Source of the DNA: Paenibacillus chondroitinus NBRC 15376
GTDB taxonomy: Bacteria > Bacillota > Bacilli > Paenibacillales > NBRC-103111
Direction of reading: 5' to 3'
DNA length: 33,995 nt
NCBI RefSeq assembly: GCF_004000765.1
Contig: NZ_BILW01000054.1
Location: 1-33,995, forward strand
The notes beneath the pieces are model-generated. The model saw only the letters and a list, made by a program, of their open reading frames with translations, ran no database searches and was not told where the DNA came from. The position numbers were made by a program, and so were the translations under genes. Each line of letters begins with the position of its first letter. Position 1 is the first letter of the stretch. Positions 7,716-16,575 of this stretch are shown piece by piece.

Positions 7716-9139
7716 GACACCCTCCTATCCGAAGCTTTCCTGCGAAAGATCCGCTTAGGAAGCTGAACAAGCGTAGTCAAGATCCTGCGTGGCTGGAATG
7801 GTGTAAATGGGTAAAAGTAAGGGACCCCGTACGTTTCAAGCTTGCTTAGATGCATAAACAACAGCGAAAAGCTGAAGGCGATCCCGGCAAATCCAAGCAG
7901 CAAAGAAGCAATCATGATCGGGAAGCTGACCAACCGAACCGCGAGGCGCATTTCATGAGATGGCAGACTGAAAGAAGCAACGGCGGTCAATGAAATAACG
8001 ACGATCATCGTCGTAGACACTAATCCGGCGTTGACCACCTCACTGCCGATAACCAGACCTCCAACAATGGACAAGGTCGACGCAATAGACTTCGGGAGCC
8101 GGATTGCCGCTTCTCGCAGCAGTTCGAGCACGGTAATCATAAACAGTGCTTCTATGAGAGGATTGAAAGGTATATTTTCTAAGGAAGCCTTCAAGGAAAA
8201 AAGCAAATCAATCGGCAGCACTTCGAAATGGTTCGAGACGATGGAAATATAAACGGAAGGAAGCGCCAGCCCGATCATCACGCTAATAAACCGGAGAAAG
8301 CGAAAAAAAGTCCCGTTCCACCACCGGACATTGAAATCGTCTGCAATTTGAAAAAACATAAAAAACGTGACCGGAAGAACGACCGCAAACGAACTGCCAT
8401 CGACCAGCAAGATGACTCTTCCCTCCATCAGATGGGAAACGGTGGTGTCGGGTCTTTCGGTATACAGTAATTGTGGAAATGGCGACCACCAACTGCTCTC
8501 CAAACGATTCAAAATTTGTCCGGGTGATTTAATAAATACATCCTCATTCGTCAAAAGTCTGGCAATTACTTCGTTAACCACATGGAGATCTGCAAGCTCG
8601 CTCATATATAACAGCTTGACGCCTGTCGGGCTTTGCGCGCCTAAGGTGAAGTCTCGTTCAACCAGATTGGGATTTTTGAGCCGTTTGTGAATCATCTGCA
8701 TGTTAACGTCTGCGTCATCGATAAAACCGTCATGAGAACCGCGAATGACTTGCTCATTCTGGGATTCCGTGATGCTGCGCTCCATGTTGGCGGCAACATC
8801 GGCAAGAATAATGTCCGCGCGTTGATCGAGCAGAATCGCGCATTTCCCCTGCAGCATCCCCGCAGCCGCCATCTCCAAATCGGTGGCGATTTCGATATCA
8901 AGGATGGGAAGAATATCCTCCAAGAGCCCCTCCTTGGATTCGAGTAAAGGCCTCAAAACATCCGACTGCAGCTTATCCCGGTTCGTAGCGGCATTAAGAT
9001 AAAGAATCGCACCTTGAACGCCCTGCAGGCGAAATTCCCTGGTGCGAATATCGTCGGAGGAGTGAAAGCATTCGAAAAGCTTACGCATATTCGTCTTAAT
9101 CTCTGTAGAGATTTGGAATGAATTTTGTGGCAATTCCAT
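7712..9139 (-). CDS. GerA-type spore germinant receptor A subunit
   Basis: A 475-aa A subunit of a GerA family germinant receptor (Spore_GerA family). A hydrophilic N-terminal half of about 240 residues, including SPTGVKLLYMSELAD and EGRVILLVDGSSFAVVLP, is followed by the membrane half with several hydrophobic segments and the NPLIEALFMITVLELLREAAIRLPKS region that is strongly conserved in this family (short markers: PFNPLIEALFM, LLREAAIRLP). The ATG has GGGAGG 7 nt upstream. It is the first gene of the A-B-C operon, and a sigma-G-like promoter lies about 30 bp before it. This supports an endospore-forming host. Confidence 0.95.
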   Translation of the reverse strand: MELPQNSFQISTEIKTNMRKLFECFHSSDDIRTREFRLQGVQGAILYLNAATNRDKLQSDVLRPLLESKEGLLEDILPILDIEIATDLEMAAAGMLQGKCAILLDQRADIILADVAANMERSITESQNEQVIRGSHDGFIDDADVNMQMIHKRLKNPNLVERDFTLGAQSPTGVKLLYMSELADLHVVNEVIARLLTNEDVFIKSPGQILNRLESSWWSPFPQLLYTERPDTTVSHLMEGRVILLVDGSSFAVVLPVTFFMFFQIADDFNVRWWNGTFFRFLRFISVMIGLALPSVYISIVSNHFEVLPIDLLFSLKASLENIPFNPLIEALFMITVLELLREAAIRLPKSIASTLSIVGGLVIGSEVVNAGLVSTTMIVVISLTAVASFSLPSHEMRLAVRLVSFPIMIASLLLGFAGIAFSFSLLFMHLSKLETYGVPYFYPFTPFQPRRILTTLVQLPKRIFRRKASDRRVS

Positions 9140-9170
9140 GCTTCTCCCTCCCGCCTGTTCACCATGCGGT

Positions 9171-9200
9171 TAGTATTTGCCAATTTCTTCATCTTATCCA
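9171..9200 (-). promoter_or_regulatory. candidate sigma-G promoter of the ger operon
   Basis: On the minus strand TGGATA (9200-9195) is followed after 17 nt by AATACTA (9177-9171). The forespore sigma-G consensus is about TGAATA-17/18-CATACTA, so the match is 5 of 6 and 6 of 7. The -10 box ends about 31 bp before the gerA-like ATG and precedes its ribosome site. Known GerA family operons are transcribed by sigma G. Confidence 0.6.
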
Positions 9201-9215
9201 ATAGAAACAAGACGA

Positions 9216-11504
9216 TCATAGCTGATCGCCTTTTCTGAACTGCCCTGGTGTGATCCCCTCGTAACGTTTAAACACACGAATAAAGGTGTTGCTGTTCGAG
9301 AACCCGACTTTTTGCGTAATATCCGTAATCGTGTCATCGGTGTCCATCATTAATTTTTTAGCTAATTGGACGCGCTGCTTATTGACGTAATCAATGAAGG
9401 TTTCACCCGACTGCTCCTTAATGAAGCGTGACAAATAGGGGGCATTCACTTCGAATTTCAACGACAGCGAGGTTAGACTGAGATCCATATCCGCCAAATG
9501 CTCGTCGATATAGCTGAGCACATGATCCTTCAGATTCGTATTGTGGCTTTTCTTTTTGGAGTCCACGTAATCGCAGACAGTTTTCAAAAATTTATAAATT
9601 TCATCTTCAATTTCCGCGAATGACTCGCACTGGGTCAATTGTTTAATTAACGCATGCTTCTCCACGGCCAGCTCGTTCGGCCCCTGATCCAGATGCTCAA
9701 TCGCTTTCAGTATCGTACCGATCAGCTCAAACATAAGAAGCTTGCCCAGCTGCAGAGACAGCGTGCCGTCGGACACATTCGTGACGATCAGCTCGCTGAC
9801 CGCCTCCATAGCCTCCTCGTACTGCCCCGTGCGGATATGATTGATGAGCTGACGCTCCATATCGAGCGGATAATACAGCTCATTCTTCGGCCTTTTAATC
9901 CGGTCAAACGGAATGATTTGGCTCGGGCCAATGACGAATTTGTACTCCAGCGCCTCCAACGCCTCATCGAACCCGTGCGGAATTCCGGCCAGCGTCGGAT
10001 GAATGTCACTGATGCCAATCGTCAGCTGAATGTAAAATTTCCCCTGAATCACTTCCTGCGCCACTTGTGCAGCATCGATTAACTCTTGCTTCGCCTGCGC
10101 CTCATCCTCATGTTGGATATTAACGAGGAAGGCGATCATGCCGTCCACTTCGGTCGTAAACACCGTATGCTTGCGGCCAAGCAGTTCCTCCGTGATGTTC
10201 GTCACAATGTAGTACACATATTGCAGCTTGGATTCGCTATCCCGCGAGCCGTTGTCATTGAACAAAGCGGAGTAATCGCCGATATGAAAAAGCAAAACCG
10301 CAAAACGGTTCGTCTCAAACCGCAGGTCAAACGATGCCATCGATTGCGCGAGGGCTGAGCCGCTCTCAACTCGGCCTTTGAGGAGGCGTGCCAGAAAATG
10401 GCTGCGCAGCACGTCTTGCTGCTTCCGGATGGTCGTATTCGCCGTATCCTGAAAGGCCGCATTTTCCGACATGAAAGATTGCAGCAGCAGGAACTCGTCT
10501 TTGCTGTCCTGCATGTTCGATTTAACCTTGGGGGATACCAAATCCACCATGCGGCGAATCGGCATATAATGCCTGCTCGTCAACCAAATGGACATCGGCC
10601 CGCCGACGAAAATACACAGGAATAAGCCTGCATAAATCCAGCTGCGCAATTGGCTGACTTTCGCCGCGTATATTTTTGTAGGCACGATCGAGACATATTT
10701 CCATTCATTTTCGACGGAGGAAACGTAGGAAACCGTCACCTCTTCCTTGTCCCATTTCTGGCTAAACGAACCTTCTGCTGAGGACGAAATCTGCGCCAAA
10801 TCAAGATCGGAAACATGCCCCGGCTCGCCTGCAATCATCATCGGCTTGTTGCCCGAGTCCAGAATCAGCACAATACCGGCCTGGGCCAGCTGAATGTTGG
10901 AGATGGCTGCTTTCAGACGCTCCGCATTGAGCATAACCACTAGCGTCGCCGGTGCTTCATCGGCATTCTGAATAGGCAGAGACTGCATATACACCATGTC
11001 ATCTTCGGCTAATTGCAGAAAATTACCGAAATAGATCTTCTCCATGCTGTCGCTCCACTTTTTAAAGGTTATCCCTTTATTAGGCTCGTGAAGCAATTGG
11101 AACAGCAGATCGTCTTGATTCATTGTCGAGGTGGTGACACCGAAATGCTGCTTTTTCATATACACATATAAATCGTTGATATCCCCGTTCGATGCCGCGT
11201 AGGAACGAAGAGATGTGATAAGGTCGAGCGTGTCGATTTTCACTTGCGAGCTGTTGAATTCCGTCTGATTTACATATTTAATCACTTTCGGGTCCAAAGA
11301 GAGCTGCAGACCCATCCGTTTAATATCCTTAAATTGATTATCCAGAGATTGCTTCACCTGATTGAGCAGTGCTTTATTGGAGCGGATGACCTCCGAGTTC
11401 AACAAATGCTGCGATTGAAAAAGTACCAACATCGTGATGACAATGGGGATACAAAGTATGGTTAAGTTCGAATAAAGCCAAAAAAGAAATACGCTCCGCT
11501 TCAT
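9216..11504 (-). CDS. membrane-anchored AraC family regulator with extracytoplasmic sensor
   Basis: A 762-aa one-protein sensor-regulator typical of Paenibacillus sugar loci. TM1 spans about residues 7-30 and TM2 about 288-309, with an extracytoplasmic sensor domain of the Cache type between them. A cytoplasmic stretch containing FAVLLFHIGDYSALF resembles a degenerate GGDEF-like module. Two helix-turn-helix motifs of the AraC type end the protein (from about residue 665; PYLSRFIKEQSGETF, VGFSNSNTFIRVFKRYEG). I chose ATG 11504, with GGAGG 10 nt upstream, over an in-frame ATG at 11528 that lacks a ribosome site. It follows a sugar ABC transporter on the same strand, which it probably regulates. 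Confidence 0.93.
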   Translation of the reverse strand: MKRSVFLFWLYSNLTILCIPIVITMLVLFQSQHLLNSEVIRSNKALLNQVKQSLDNQFKDIKRMGLQLSLDPKVIKYVNQTEFNSSQVKIDTLDLITSLRSYAASNGDINDLYVYMKKQHFGVTTSTMNQDDLLFQLLHEPNKGITFKKWSDSMEKIYFGNFLQLAEDDMVYMQSLPIQNADEAPATLVVMLNAERLKAAISNIQLAQAGIVLILDSGNKPMMIAGEPGHVSDLDLAQISSSAEGSFSQKWDKEEVTVSYVSSVENEWKYVSIVPTKIYAAKVSQLRSWIYAGLFLCIFVGGPMSIWLTSRHYMPIRRMVDLVSPKVKSNMQDSKDEFLLLQSFMSENAAFQDTANTTIRKQQDVLRSHFLARLLKGRVESGSALAQSMASFDLRFETNRFAVLLFHIGDYSALFNDNGSRDSESKLQYVYYIVTNITEELLGRKHTVFTTEVDGMIAFLVNIQHEDEAQAKQELIDAAQVAQEVIQGKFYIQLTIGISDIHPTLAGIPHGFDEALEALEYKFVIGPSQIIPFDRIKRPKNELYYPLDMERQLINHIRTGQYEEAMEAVSELIVTNVSDGTLSLQLGKLLMFELIGTILKAIEHLDQGPNELAVEKHALIKQLTQCESFAEIEDEIYKFLKTVCDYVDSKKKSHNTNLKDHVLSYIDEHLADMDLSLTSLSLKFEVNAPYLSRFIKEQSGETFIDYVNKQRVQLAKKLMMDTDDTITDITQKVGFSNSNTFIRVFKRYEGITPGQFRKGDQL

Positions 11505-11539
11505 GAAAGAAGCCCCTCCCCTACTCATGCTGTATGCGC

Positions 11540-11568
11540 ATTATCCCATCTTCTTTCCCCAATGTACA
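11540..11568 (-). promoter_or_regulatory. candidate sigma-A promoter of the membrane AraC regulator
   Basis: On the minus strand TGTACA (11568-11563), a 17-nt spacer and GATAAT (11545-11540) match the vegetative consensus in 4 of 6 and 5 of 6 positions. It lies about 36 bp upstream of the chosen ATG, so the regulator may be expressed separately from the transporter genes. Confidence 0.4.
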
Positions 11569-11682
11569 TCTACGATTCTTGCAGCATCATCATTTTTTAT
11601 TGATTTCCTGGCCATTCAGCCGAAAACCCAAATAACCCGCCCTCTTTTCGAACATCCAAAAAGAGAACAGGTTCTGGTTTAA

Positions 11683-12561
11683 TTATTCTTTAATCGCTCC
11701 GACCATAACACCTTTTACGAAATATTTTTGTAAAAATGGATAAGCAATAAGGATCGGTAACGTCGCAACCATGATCGTTGCATATTTAATGCTTTCCCCA
11801 ATCGCTTGCGTGTCGTTCGCATTTCCCGTTCCAGTGGTCATCGAATCTGTGCTGTTCTGGACGAGAATTTCGCGCAGAATCAGCTGCAGCGGGAATTTCT
11901 CCCGATCATGAAGGAATAGCATCGCGTTAAACCAGGAATTCCAGTGCGCAACACCGTAGTAGAGCACCATGACGGCAATAACCGGCATCGACAAAGGCAC
12001 CACGATCTGGAACAAAATGCGCCACTCGCCTGCACCGTCAATCTTGGCCGACTCCATCAACCCTTCCGGAATGGCTTCGAACGATGTCCGCATAATAATT
12101 AAATTCCACGTGGATATGGCTACCGGCACGATCAGCGCCAGATAGCTGTTGCCCATGTGCAAGTAATTGTTGATCAGCAGGTAAGTCGGAATCAAGCCTC
12201 CGCTGAAATACATCGTGAACACAATGCTGATCATGAGGAATTTACGCAAAGCAAACTTTCTGGACAGTGCATAAGCGCCGAGTGTTGTAAAAAACAGATT
12301 AACCGCTGTACCTAGAATCAAAATTAAAAGTGTATTTCCATACCCGGTCAAAATGTTCGGATTCGCAATCACCTTTTCAAAGGCGCTTAAGTTAAAACCT
12401 AACGGTTTAAGAAGCAGCCCCGTATGCTGAATGAGCAAGTTCGAGTCGCTGATAGAGGCCATGAACACGTAGTAGAACGGGTACACGGTACAAATAATTA
12501 ACAAGATCATAAGAATCGCATTACCGATATCGAATAGACGCTCAGATGCGCTTAATTTCAT
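11683..12561 (-). CDS. carbohydrate ABC transporter permease (CUT1, YtcP-like)
   Basis: A 292-aa inner-membrane subunit of a binding-protein-dependent sugar transporter, with about six hydrophobic segments. The cytoplasmic EAA loop that contacts the ATPase is visible as EGLMESAKIDGAGEWRILF. The opening (SASERLFDIGNAILMILL) and the ending (QKYFVKGVMVGAIKE) are typical of YtcP/LplC-type permeases. AGGAGG lies 9 nt before the ATG. It is third after the lipoprotein and the LplB-like permease. No ATP-binding gene is present; in related species these systems share an MsmX-type ATPase encoded elsewhere. The substrate is not predictable beyond an oligosaccharide or sugar. Confidence 0.94.
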   Translation of the reverse strand: MKLSASERLFDIGNAILMILLIICTVYPFYYVFMASISDSNLLIQHTGLLLKPLGFNLSAFEKVIANPNILTGYGNTLLILILGTAVNLFFTTLGAYALSRKFALRKFLMISIVFTMYFSGGLIPTYLLINNYLHMGNSYLALIVPVAISTWNLIIMRTSFEAIPEGLMESAKIDGAGEWRILFQIVVPLSMPVIAVMVLYYGVAHWNSWFNAMLFLHDREKFPLQLILREILVQNSTDSMTTGTGNANDTQAIGESIKYATIMVATLPILIAYPFLQKYFVKGVMVGAIKE

Positions 12562-12616
12562 CGTTCGTTTCCTCCTGAGAGCTTTTCGTAAGAAAAGCCG
12601 GCGTCGTCAGATTAGG

Positions 12617-13534
12617 CTACCACAACCGGCTGCCCGAGAATCGGCGGGATATGCTGTTAGCGCTAATAAGCAAGGCAAAGTTAATCATCGATTGGAACAG
12701 ACCTACAGCCGTCGTATAGCTGTAATCATTTCCTTGGGCAAGCCCTTCTCTGTACACAAAAGATGAGATCACATCCGCCGTTTCATACGTATTCGGATTA
12801 TAAAGCAGGACAATCTTCTCAAAGCCGACCTCCATCAAGCCGCCGATCCGAAGAATGAGCAGGATCATGATCGTCGGGATGAGTCCCGGCAGCGTTACGC
12901 TCCAGATTTGGCGGAATCTTCCCGCCCCGTCAACACGAACAGCTTCGTACAGCTCGGGGTTAATGCCGCTAAGCGCAGCCAAATAAATAATGGACGACCA
13001 GCCCAGCTCTTGCCAAATCGATGTGGATACGAAGATGGTACGGAAGTTTTCCGCATTATTCATGAGCGCTGAATCCTGACCGCCAAAGAACATAATGATC
13101 GAATTCACAATGCCACCGCGGTTTGTAAAATCAATAATTAATCCAGAAATAACGACAATGGAGATAAAATGCGGCAAATAGGAAATCGTCTGCACGATGG
13201 ATTTGAACATCTTCTGGCGAATTTCATTGAGCAAAATCGCGAGAATAATCGGTGCCGGGAAGCCGAAAATCAGATTATAGAAGCTGATTAAGAACGTATT
13301 GCGCAGCACGCGTACAAAATAATAGCTTTGAAAGAAATCTTTGAAATGGGCAAAACCGACCCAATCACTGCCCCAGATCCCTTTCGCCGGGCTAAAATCC
13401 TTGAAAGCGATCACCGCTCCGTACATCGGGAAATATTTAAAAATGAAGAAGTACAGCGCAACCGGCAATACCATCAGGTAGATTGCGCGATTTTTTCTAA
13501 TGTCGTCGAGTAGACCCCGAATGGAATTCGCCAT
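12617..13534 (-). CDS. ABC transporter permease (LplB-like, CUT1)
   Basis: A 305-aa permease of the LplB/UgpA type, partner of the neighbouring YtcP-like permease. It has about six transmembrane segments and an EAA loop (ELYEAVRVDGAGRFRQIWSV). The N-terminus (IRKNRAIYLMVLPVALYFFIF) and KYFPMYGAVIAFKDFSP are hallmarks of this subfamily. AGGAAGTGA precedes the ATG. It lies between the solute-binding lipoprotein (64 bp upstream, with a possible attenuating hairpin in the gap) and the second permease (55 bp downstream). Confidence 0.94.
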   Translation of the reverse strand: MANSIRGLLDDIRKNRAIYLMVLPVALYFFIFKYFPMYGAVIAFKDFSPAKGIWGSDWVGFAHFKDFFQSYYFVRVLRNTFLISFYNLIFGFPAPIILAILLNEIRQKMFKSIVQTISYLPHFISIVVISGLIIDFTNRGGIVNSIIMFFGGQDSALMNNAENFRTIFVSTSIWQELGWSSIIYLAALSGINPELYEAVRVDGAGRFRQIWSVTLPGLIPTIMILLILRIGGLMEVGFEKIVLLYNPNTYETADVISSFVYREGLAQGNDYSYTTAVGLFQSMINFALLISANSISRRFSGSRLW

Positions 13535-13559
13535 GTTCTCACTTCCTTACGGATGTATT

Positions 13560-13594
13560 AAAAAGAGGAGGCTGAGCTCCCCGTACTCCAGCCT
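13560..13594 (-). terminator. possible attenuator between binding protein and permease genes
   Basis: AGGCTG (13569-13574) and CAGCCT (13589-13594) can pair; on the minus strand the stem is followed by CCTC and TTTTT (13564-13560). The stem is only 6-7 bp with a 14-nt loop, and the T-run starts 4 nt late, so termination would be partial. It sits just after the lipoprotein stop codon, where sugar ABC operons often reduce permease expression. Confidence 0.35.
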
Positions 13595-13598
13595 TCTA

Positions 13599-15245
13599 TT
13601 AACGTTTGTTATAACGATCCGTCGCCGCTTGGTAAATCTCAACCGCACGGTCAATGTTCATCTTTTTCACTTGCTCCATCGTTTTATCGTAGTCTTCTAC
13701 TTTCACAGTGCCCATCACGACTTTCGTGATTTGTTCCGTCAGCAGTGTGCTGACATCATTCAGAATCTTCGCAGACTCTTTGGCTTCATCGGTCGAGAGA
13801 ACAACTGGCGGAAGCATGACTTTATACGCGTTGTTCGCATATTTGGCATACAGCTTCACGGCGTCTTTCTGAGCTTGCAATTGGTAGTACTGATCGTTGT
13901 AACGGTCATCATCCAAACCGGAGAAGCCGTAGTTGGCGATAAAATATTTGGCCATCGCTTGGGAAATCGGCAGGTTGTCCGGGTTTTTCAGGATCAAGTC
14001 CGTGTACTTCGGCTGACCGTCGGCTTTGGTATACGTTTGGCCTTCTATGCCGAAGTTTTTGAGCATTGCTCCTTCGTCGCTGTACAGATAGTCGATGGCT
14101 TTGACCGTTTCTGCCGCATGCTTATTGGAGCTTGTAATAACCGTTCCGATATTGTCATATTCCCATGACGCCTGCACGAACTTCGGCTCGTCGCCTTTTT
14201 TCAGAACCGGATACTGCACAGCCGCCAGCTTCGCTTTCGGATCTGTTTTCTGAAGCGCCGGTGTGTATGTACCGATGCTGCCGCCGATGAAGCCGTAGAA
14301 CGCGCCTGCCTTGCCGGAGGTAATTTTGGCATCCATCGTTTTCGTATCATTCGAAGCGAAGTCCGGATCGATCAGACCTTCTTTGTACCATTTTTGCATC
14401 GTCGTCAAATATTGCTTAAACTCCGGCTGGGTAGGGCCGAATTTCACTTTGCCGCCATCAATGTAGAAAGAGCTTGCGTTGGCGATCGTCGACATGCCCG
14501 CAACTCCATAGGCGCCTGCAAAGTCAGCGAAGGAAAGCGGATAGCTTTTGTTCAGCGTGAAAGGAATTACGCCTTTCTTCTCTTTGAAAGCTCTCAGCAC
14601 CGTTTCCCACTCATCAACGGTTTCCGGCGCTTGCAAACCAAGCTCTTCGAGCCAATCCTGACGAATAACCATACCGCTAAACGTCTTGTATTGGCCGTAT
14701 TGGCCGACCTTCAAGTGAGGCAGCGCGTAAATATCGCCGTTGTCCGCTTTAATTTGCTTGGCAATCTGCGGATTGGCATCCAGGATTTTTTTCAAATTCG
14801 GTGCATTTTTCTCAATTAAATCATTGAGTTTAATGATCGTGCCGTCTTTGAACATTTTGGCGGTTCCACCCTGCACGCTATTCCAGTTCCAAAGCATCGA
14901 ATCCGGCAAGTTATTAGAAGCAACCATTACGCCGTACTGCTGAACGTCATCCTGCGGCGTGTTTCCGGAGGAATGCTGGAAGTCAAACAACACATTCGTC
15001 TTTTTCGCCCATTCCTGAACCATAGGAAGCTCGTTCAAGCTTTTGACAACCGCTTTCGCGTTGGGATTCATCGGTGTCCATAAGGTCACTTTCACAGGAT
15101 CTTTGGAAACGGATGCCGATGTAGCCGGCGATGCGCTTCCGTTTGCTTCTTTGGTTGTCCCTGAATTGCCGCAAGCTGCTACTAAGGATAGTACGAGCGC
15201 GGAGGCAAGTACAGGAAGTACTTTGAATGCTTTATTTCTTTTCAT
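13599..15245 (-). CDS. extracellular sugar-binding lipoprotein (LplA/LipO-like)
   Basis: A 548-aa solute-binding protein of a CUT1 ABC transporter. The N-terminus is a lipoprotein signal peptide with lipobox LVAAC and Cys25, followed by a Ser/Thr/Ala-rich linker and KVTLWTPMNPNAKA, the usual first strand. The length (about 550) and features such as YALPHLKVGQYGQYKTF and IRQDWLEELGLQAPETVDEW fit the large LplA/LipO group rather than the approximately 430-aa MalE group. GGGGAG lies 7 nt upstream of the ATG. It is the first gene of the transporter unit and is followed by both permeases. The ligand is unknown. Confidence 0.95.
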   Translation of the reverse strand: MKRNKAFKVLPVLASALVLSLVAACGNSGTTKEANGSASPATSASVSKDPVKVTLWTPMNPNAKAVVKSLNELPMVQEWAKKTNVLFDFQHSSGNTPQDDVQQYGVMVASNNLPDSMLWNWNSVQGGTAKMFKDGTIIKLNDLIEKNAPNLKKILDANPQIAKQIKADNGDIYALPHLKVGQYGQYKTFSGMVIRQDWLEELGLQAPETVDEWETVLRAFKEKKGVIPFTLNKSYPLSFADFAGAYGVAGMSTIANASSFYIDGGKVKFGPTQPEFKQYLTTMQKWYKEGLIDPDFASNDTKTMDAKITSGKAGAFYGFIGGSIGTYTPALQKTDPKAKLAAVQYPVLKKGDEPKFVQASWEYDNIGTVITSSNKHAAETVKAIDYLYSDEGAMLKNFGIEGQTYTKADGQPKYTDLILKNPDNLPISQAMAKYFIANYGFSGLDDDRYNDQYYQLQAQKDAVKLYAKYANNAYKVMLPPVVLSTDEAKESAKILNDVSTLLTEQITKVVMGTVKVEDYDKTMEQVKKMNIDRAVEIYQAATDRYNKR

Positions 15246-15431
15246 AGAAACACTCCCCTGGAAGTTTATTGATGATTTGGCGCTAATGCCATATGCGGAT
15301 TAGCCTGTGAATGAAGCATACATGGTGAAGGTAGAAGCCGTATATCGCTTATTTTTCAATCATATTGTTTTCTTAAGAAAGGTCGTCGCCTCTTTTTGTA
15401 GCATCTTCATTTTATGAGAATTCCCTGAAAA

Positions 15432-15484
15432 ACAAAGGAAAAATCGCTACCTCCCCGCTATATGCAAGCGGTTCAGTAGCGATT
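15432..15484 (-). terminator. terminator of the deoR-like gene
   Basis: AATCGCTAC (15442-15450) and GTAGCGATT (15476-15484) form a perfect 9-bp stem, and an inner CCGCT/AGCGG pair (15454-15458, 15467-15471) strengthens it. On the minus strand TTTTT-CC-TTTG follows. It begins 17 bp after the repressor stop codon and insulates the transporter operon. Confidence 0.85.
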
Positions 15485-15500
15485 ATGGGATGACTCGGGG

Positions 15501-16271
15501 TTACTCGCCGATCAACACTTCAATGCCCAGCGCTTCGATGGTGTCAATCCAGTCTTTCGGACAGCCCGAGTCCGTGATCAGCATCGAGATTTCATCCAGC
15601 TTGGCCACTCGCGCGAATGTCGACATACCGAATTTGGAATGGTCGGCCACCAGAATCGCCTCTTCCGCCCGCTGCATCATTTTTCGGGAAATGACCGCTT
15701 CGGCCAAATGAAAGTCGGTAATCCCGTCGGCAAGGGAAATACCGCCAACCGAGATGAACGCTTTGTTCACCTTAAATTGATCCAGCATCTGATCCGTAAG
15801 GGAACCTGTGGCCGCTTTGAGTTCCAGACTGACTTCCCCGCCCAAGAAAATAATTCGGCCGCCGAAAGTCTCCATTGCCAGATTAAGGACTGGGACAGAG
15901 TGCGTGATCAAGGTAACATTCGTATGATCCTTCAAGTAAGGCAAGATCTCGAGCGTTGTCGTGCTGTTATCGAGCATGATCGTTTCCCCGTCCTGCACGA
16001 TGGATGCAGCCGCCTTGCCAATCGCCGTTTTCTCTTTCTTCATCATTTGCGTCCGTCTCAGAAAAGGCGGCTCGACAAGCTCCATGCGCATTTTAACTGC
16101 GCCGCCGTACACTTTGCGAAGTTTGCCTTCCTTCTCCAAGCGATCCAAGTCCCTCCGGACCGTTTCGGTCGAAACGCTGAGGAGCTCAGACAAATGAAGA
16201 ACCTGGACTTTTCCTTCCATCTCCAAATGATTCAGGATCTTCATCCTGCGATCCTCGAATGTTAATGACAT
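15501..16271 (-). CDS. DeoR/GlpR family transcriptional repressor
   Basis: A 256-aa DeoR-type sugar regulator. The N-terminal winged helix-turn-helix (about residues 5-58) reads EDRRMKILNHLEMEGKV and VSTETVRRDLDRLEKEGKL. The C-terminal effector domain (about 75-235) has the family markers DNSTTTLEI, GG(R/E) loops and ILVADHSKFG, and probably binds a sugar phosphate. I chose ATG 16271 because AGGAGG lies 6 nt upstream; an in-frame ATG at 16307 has no ribosome site. It is divergent from a metallophosphoesterase gene, and both promoters carry the same 12-bp box, so autoregulation and control of the phosphoesterase are likely. Confidence 0.93.
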   Translation of the reverse strand: MSLTFEDRRMKILNHLEMEGKVQVLHLSELLSVSTETVRRDLDRLEKEGKLRKVYGGAVKMRMELVEPPFLRRTQMMKKEKTAIGKAAASIVQDGETIMLDNSTTTLEILPYLKDHTNVTLITHSVPVLNLAMETFGGRIIFLGGEVSLELKAATGSLTDQMLDQFKVNKAFISVGGISLADGITDFHLAEAVISRKMMQRAEEAILVADHSKFGMSTFARVAKLDEISMLITDSGCPKDWIDTIEALGIEVLIGE

Positions 16272-16309
16272 AAATAACCTCCTGCCTATGACCGATGATA
16301 GCAGCATCG

Positions 16310-16331
16310 TGATGTTTCATGTTGTTTTCAT
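16310..16331. promoter_or_regulatory. candidate DeoR operator at the repressor promoter
   Basis: TGTTGTTTTCAT (16320-16331) is the exact reverse complement of 16533-16544 in front of the divergent phosphoesterase gene. A diverged direct copy (TGATGTTTCAT, 16310-16320) sits one 11-bp turn away. The site is just downstream of the repressor's -10 box, where binding would block transcription. Confidence 0.55.
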
Positions 16332-16333
16332 CT

Positions 16334-16362
16334 AGTGTATAAGTAGGAGGTTAGCCTGTCAA
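16334..16362 (-). promoter_or_regulatory. sigma-A promoter of the deoR-like gene
   Basis: On the minus strand TTGACA (16362-16357), a 17-nt spacer and TACACT (16339-16334) give a good vegetative promoter, about 63 bp before the ATG. A candidate operator lies immediately downstream. Confidence 0.6.
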
Positions 16363-16467
16363 CGCGACGCCAGAAGACGATTGATCATCTCACCTCTCTT
16401 TTATGATCCAGCCCGGAACCATTATTTATAAGATGAAATGAAAAGTAAATGATTTGTAAATTTCTCA

Positions 16468-16497
16468 TTGACAGTTCCAGAGCGTCGGATATACAAT
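16468..16497 (+). promoter_or_regulatory. sigma-A promoter of the metallophosphoesterase gene
   Basis: TTGACA (16468-16473) is followed by TATACA with a 16-nt spacer or by TACAAT with an 18-nt spacer (16492-16497). It lies about 80 bp upstream of the ATG. Confidence 0.55.
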
Positions 16498-16532
16498 TGT
16501 CAACAAACAACAACATTTTAATAAAAAACCAC

Positions 16533-16544
16533 ATGAAAACAACA
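16533..16544. promoter_or_regulatory. candidate DeoR operator at the phosphoesterase gene
   Basis: ATGAAAACAACA is an exact inverted copy of the box at 16320-16331, with 201 bp between the two boxes. It lies downstream of the phosphoesterase promoter and 31 bp before its ATG, so a bound repressor would act as a roadblock or through looping. Confidence 0.5.
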
Positions 16545-16575
16545 CTCTCACAAAAAAAACTGGAGGGCTACACTT

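Noticed and set aside
11640..11682. Terminator after the YtcP-like permease
   Set aside because: CTCTTTT and AAAAGAG can pair on the minus strand, but no T-run follows and the loop is long, so I do not call it.
9216..15245. Missing ATPase as evidence of a broken transporter
   Set aside because: CUT1 systems in bacilli often lack a dedicated ATPase and share an MsmX-type one, so the gene set is complete for its type.
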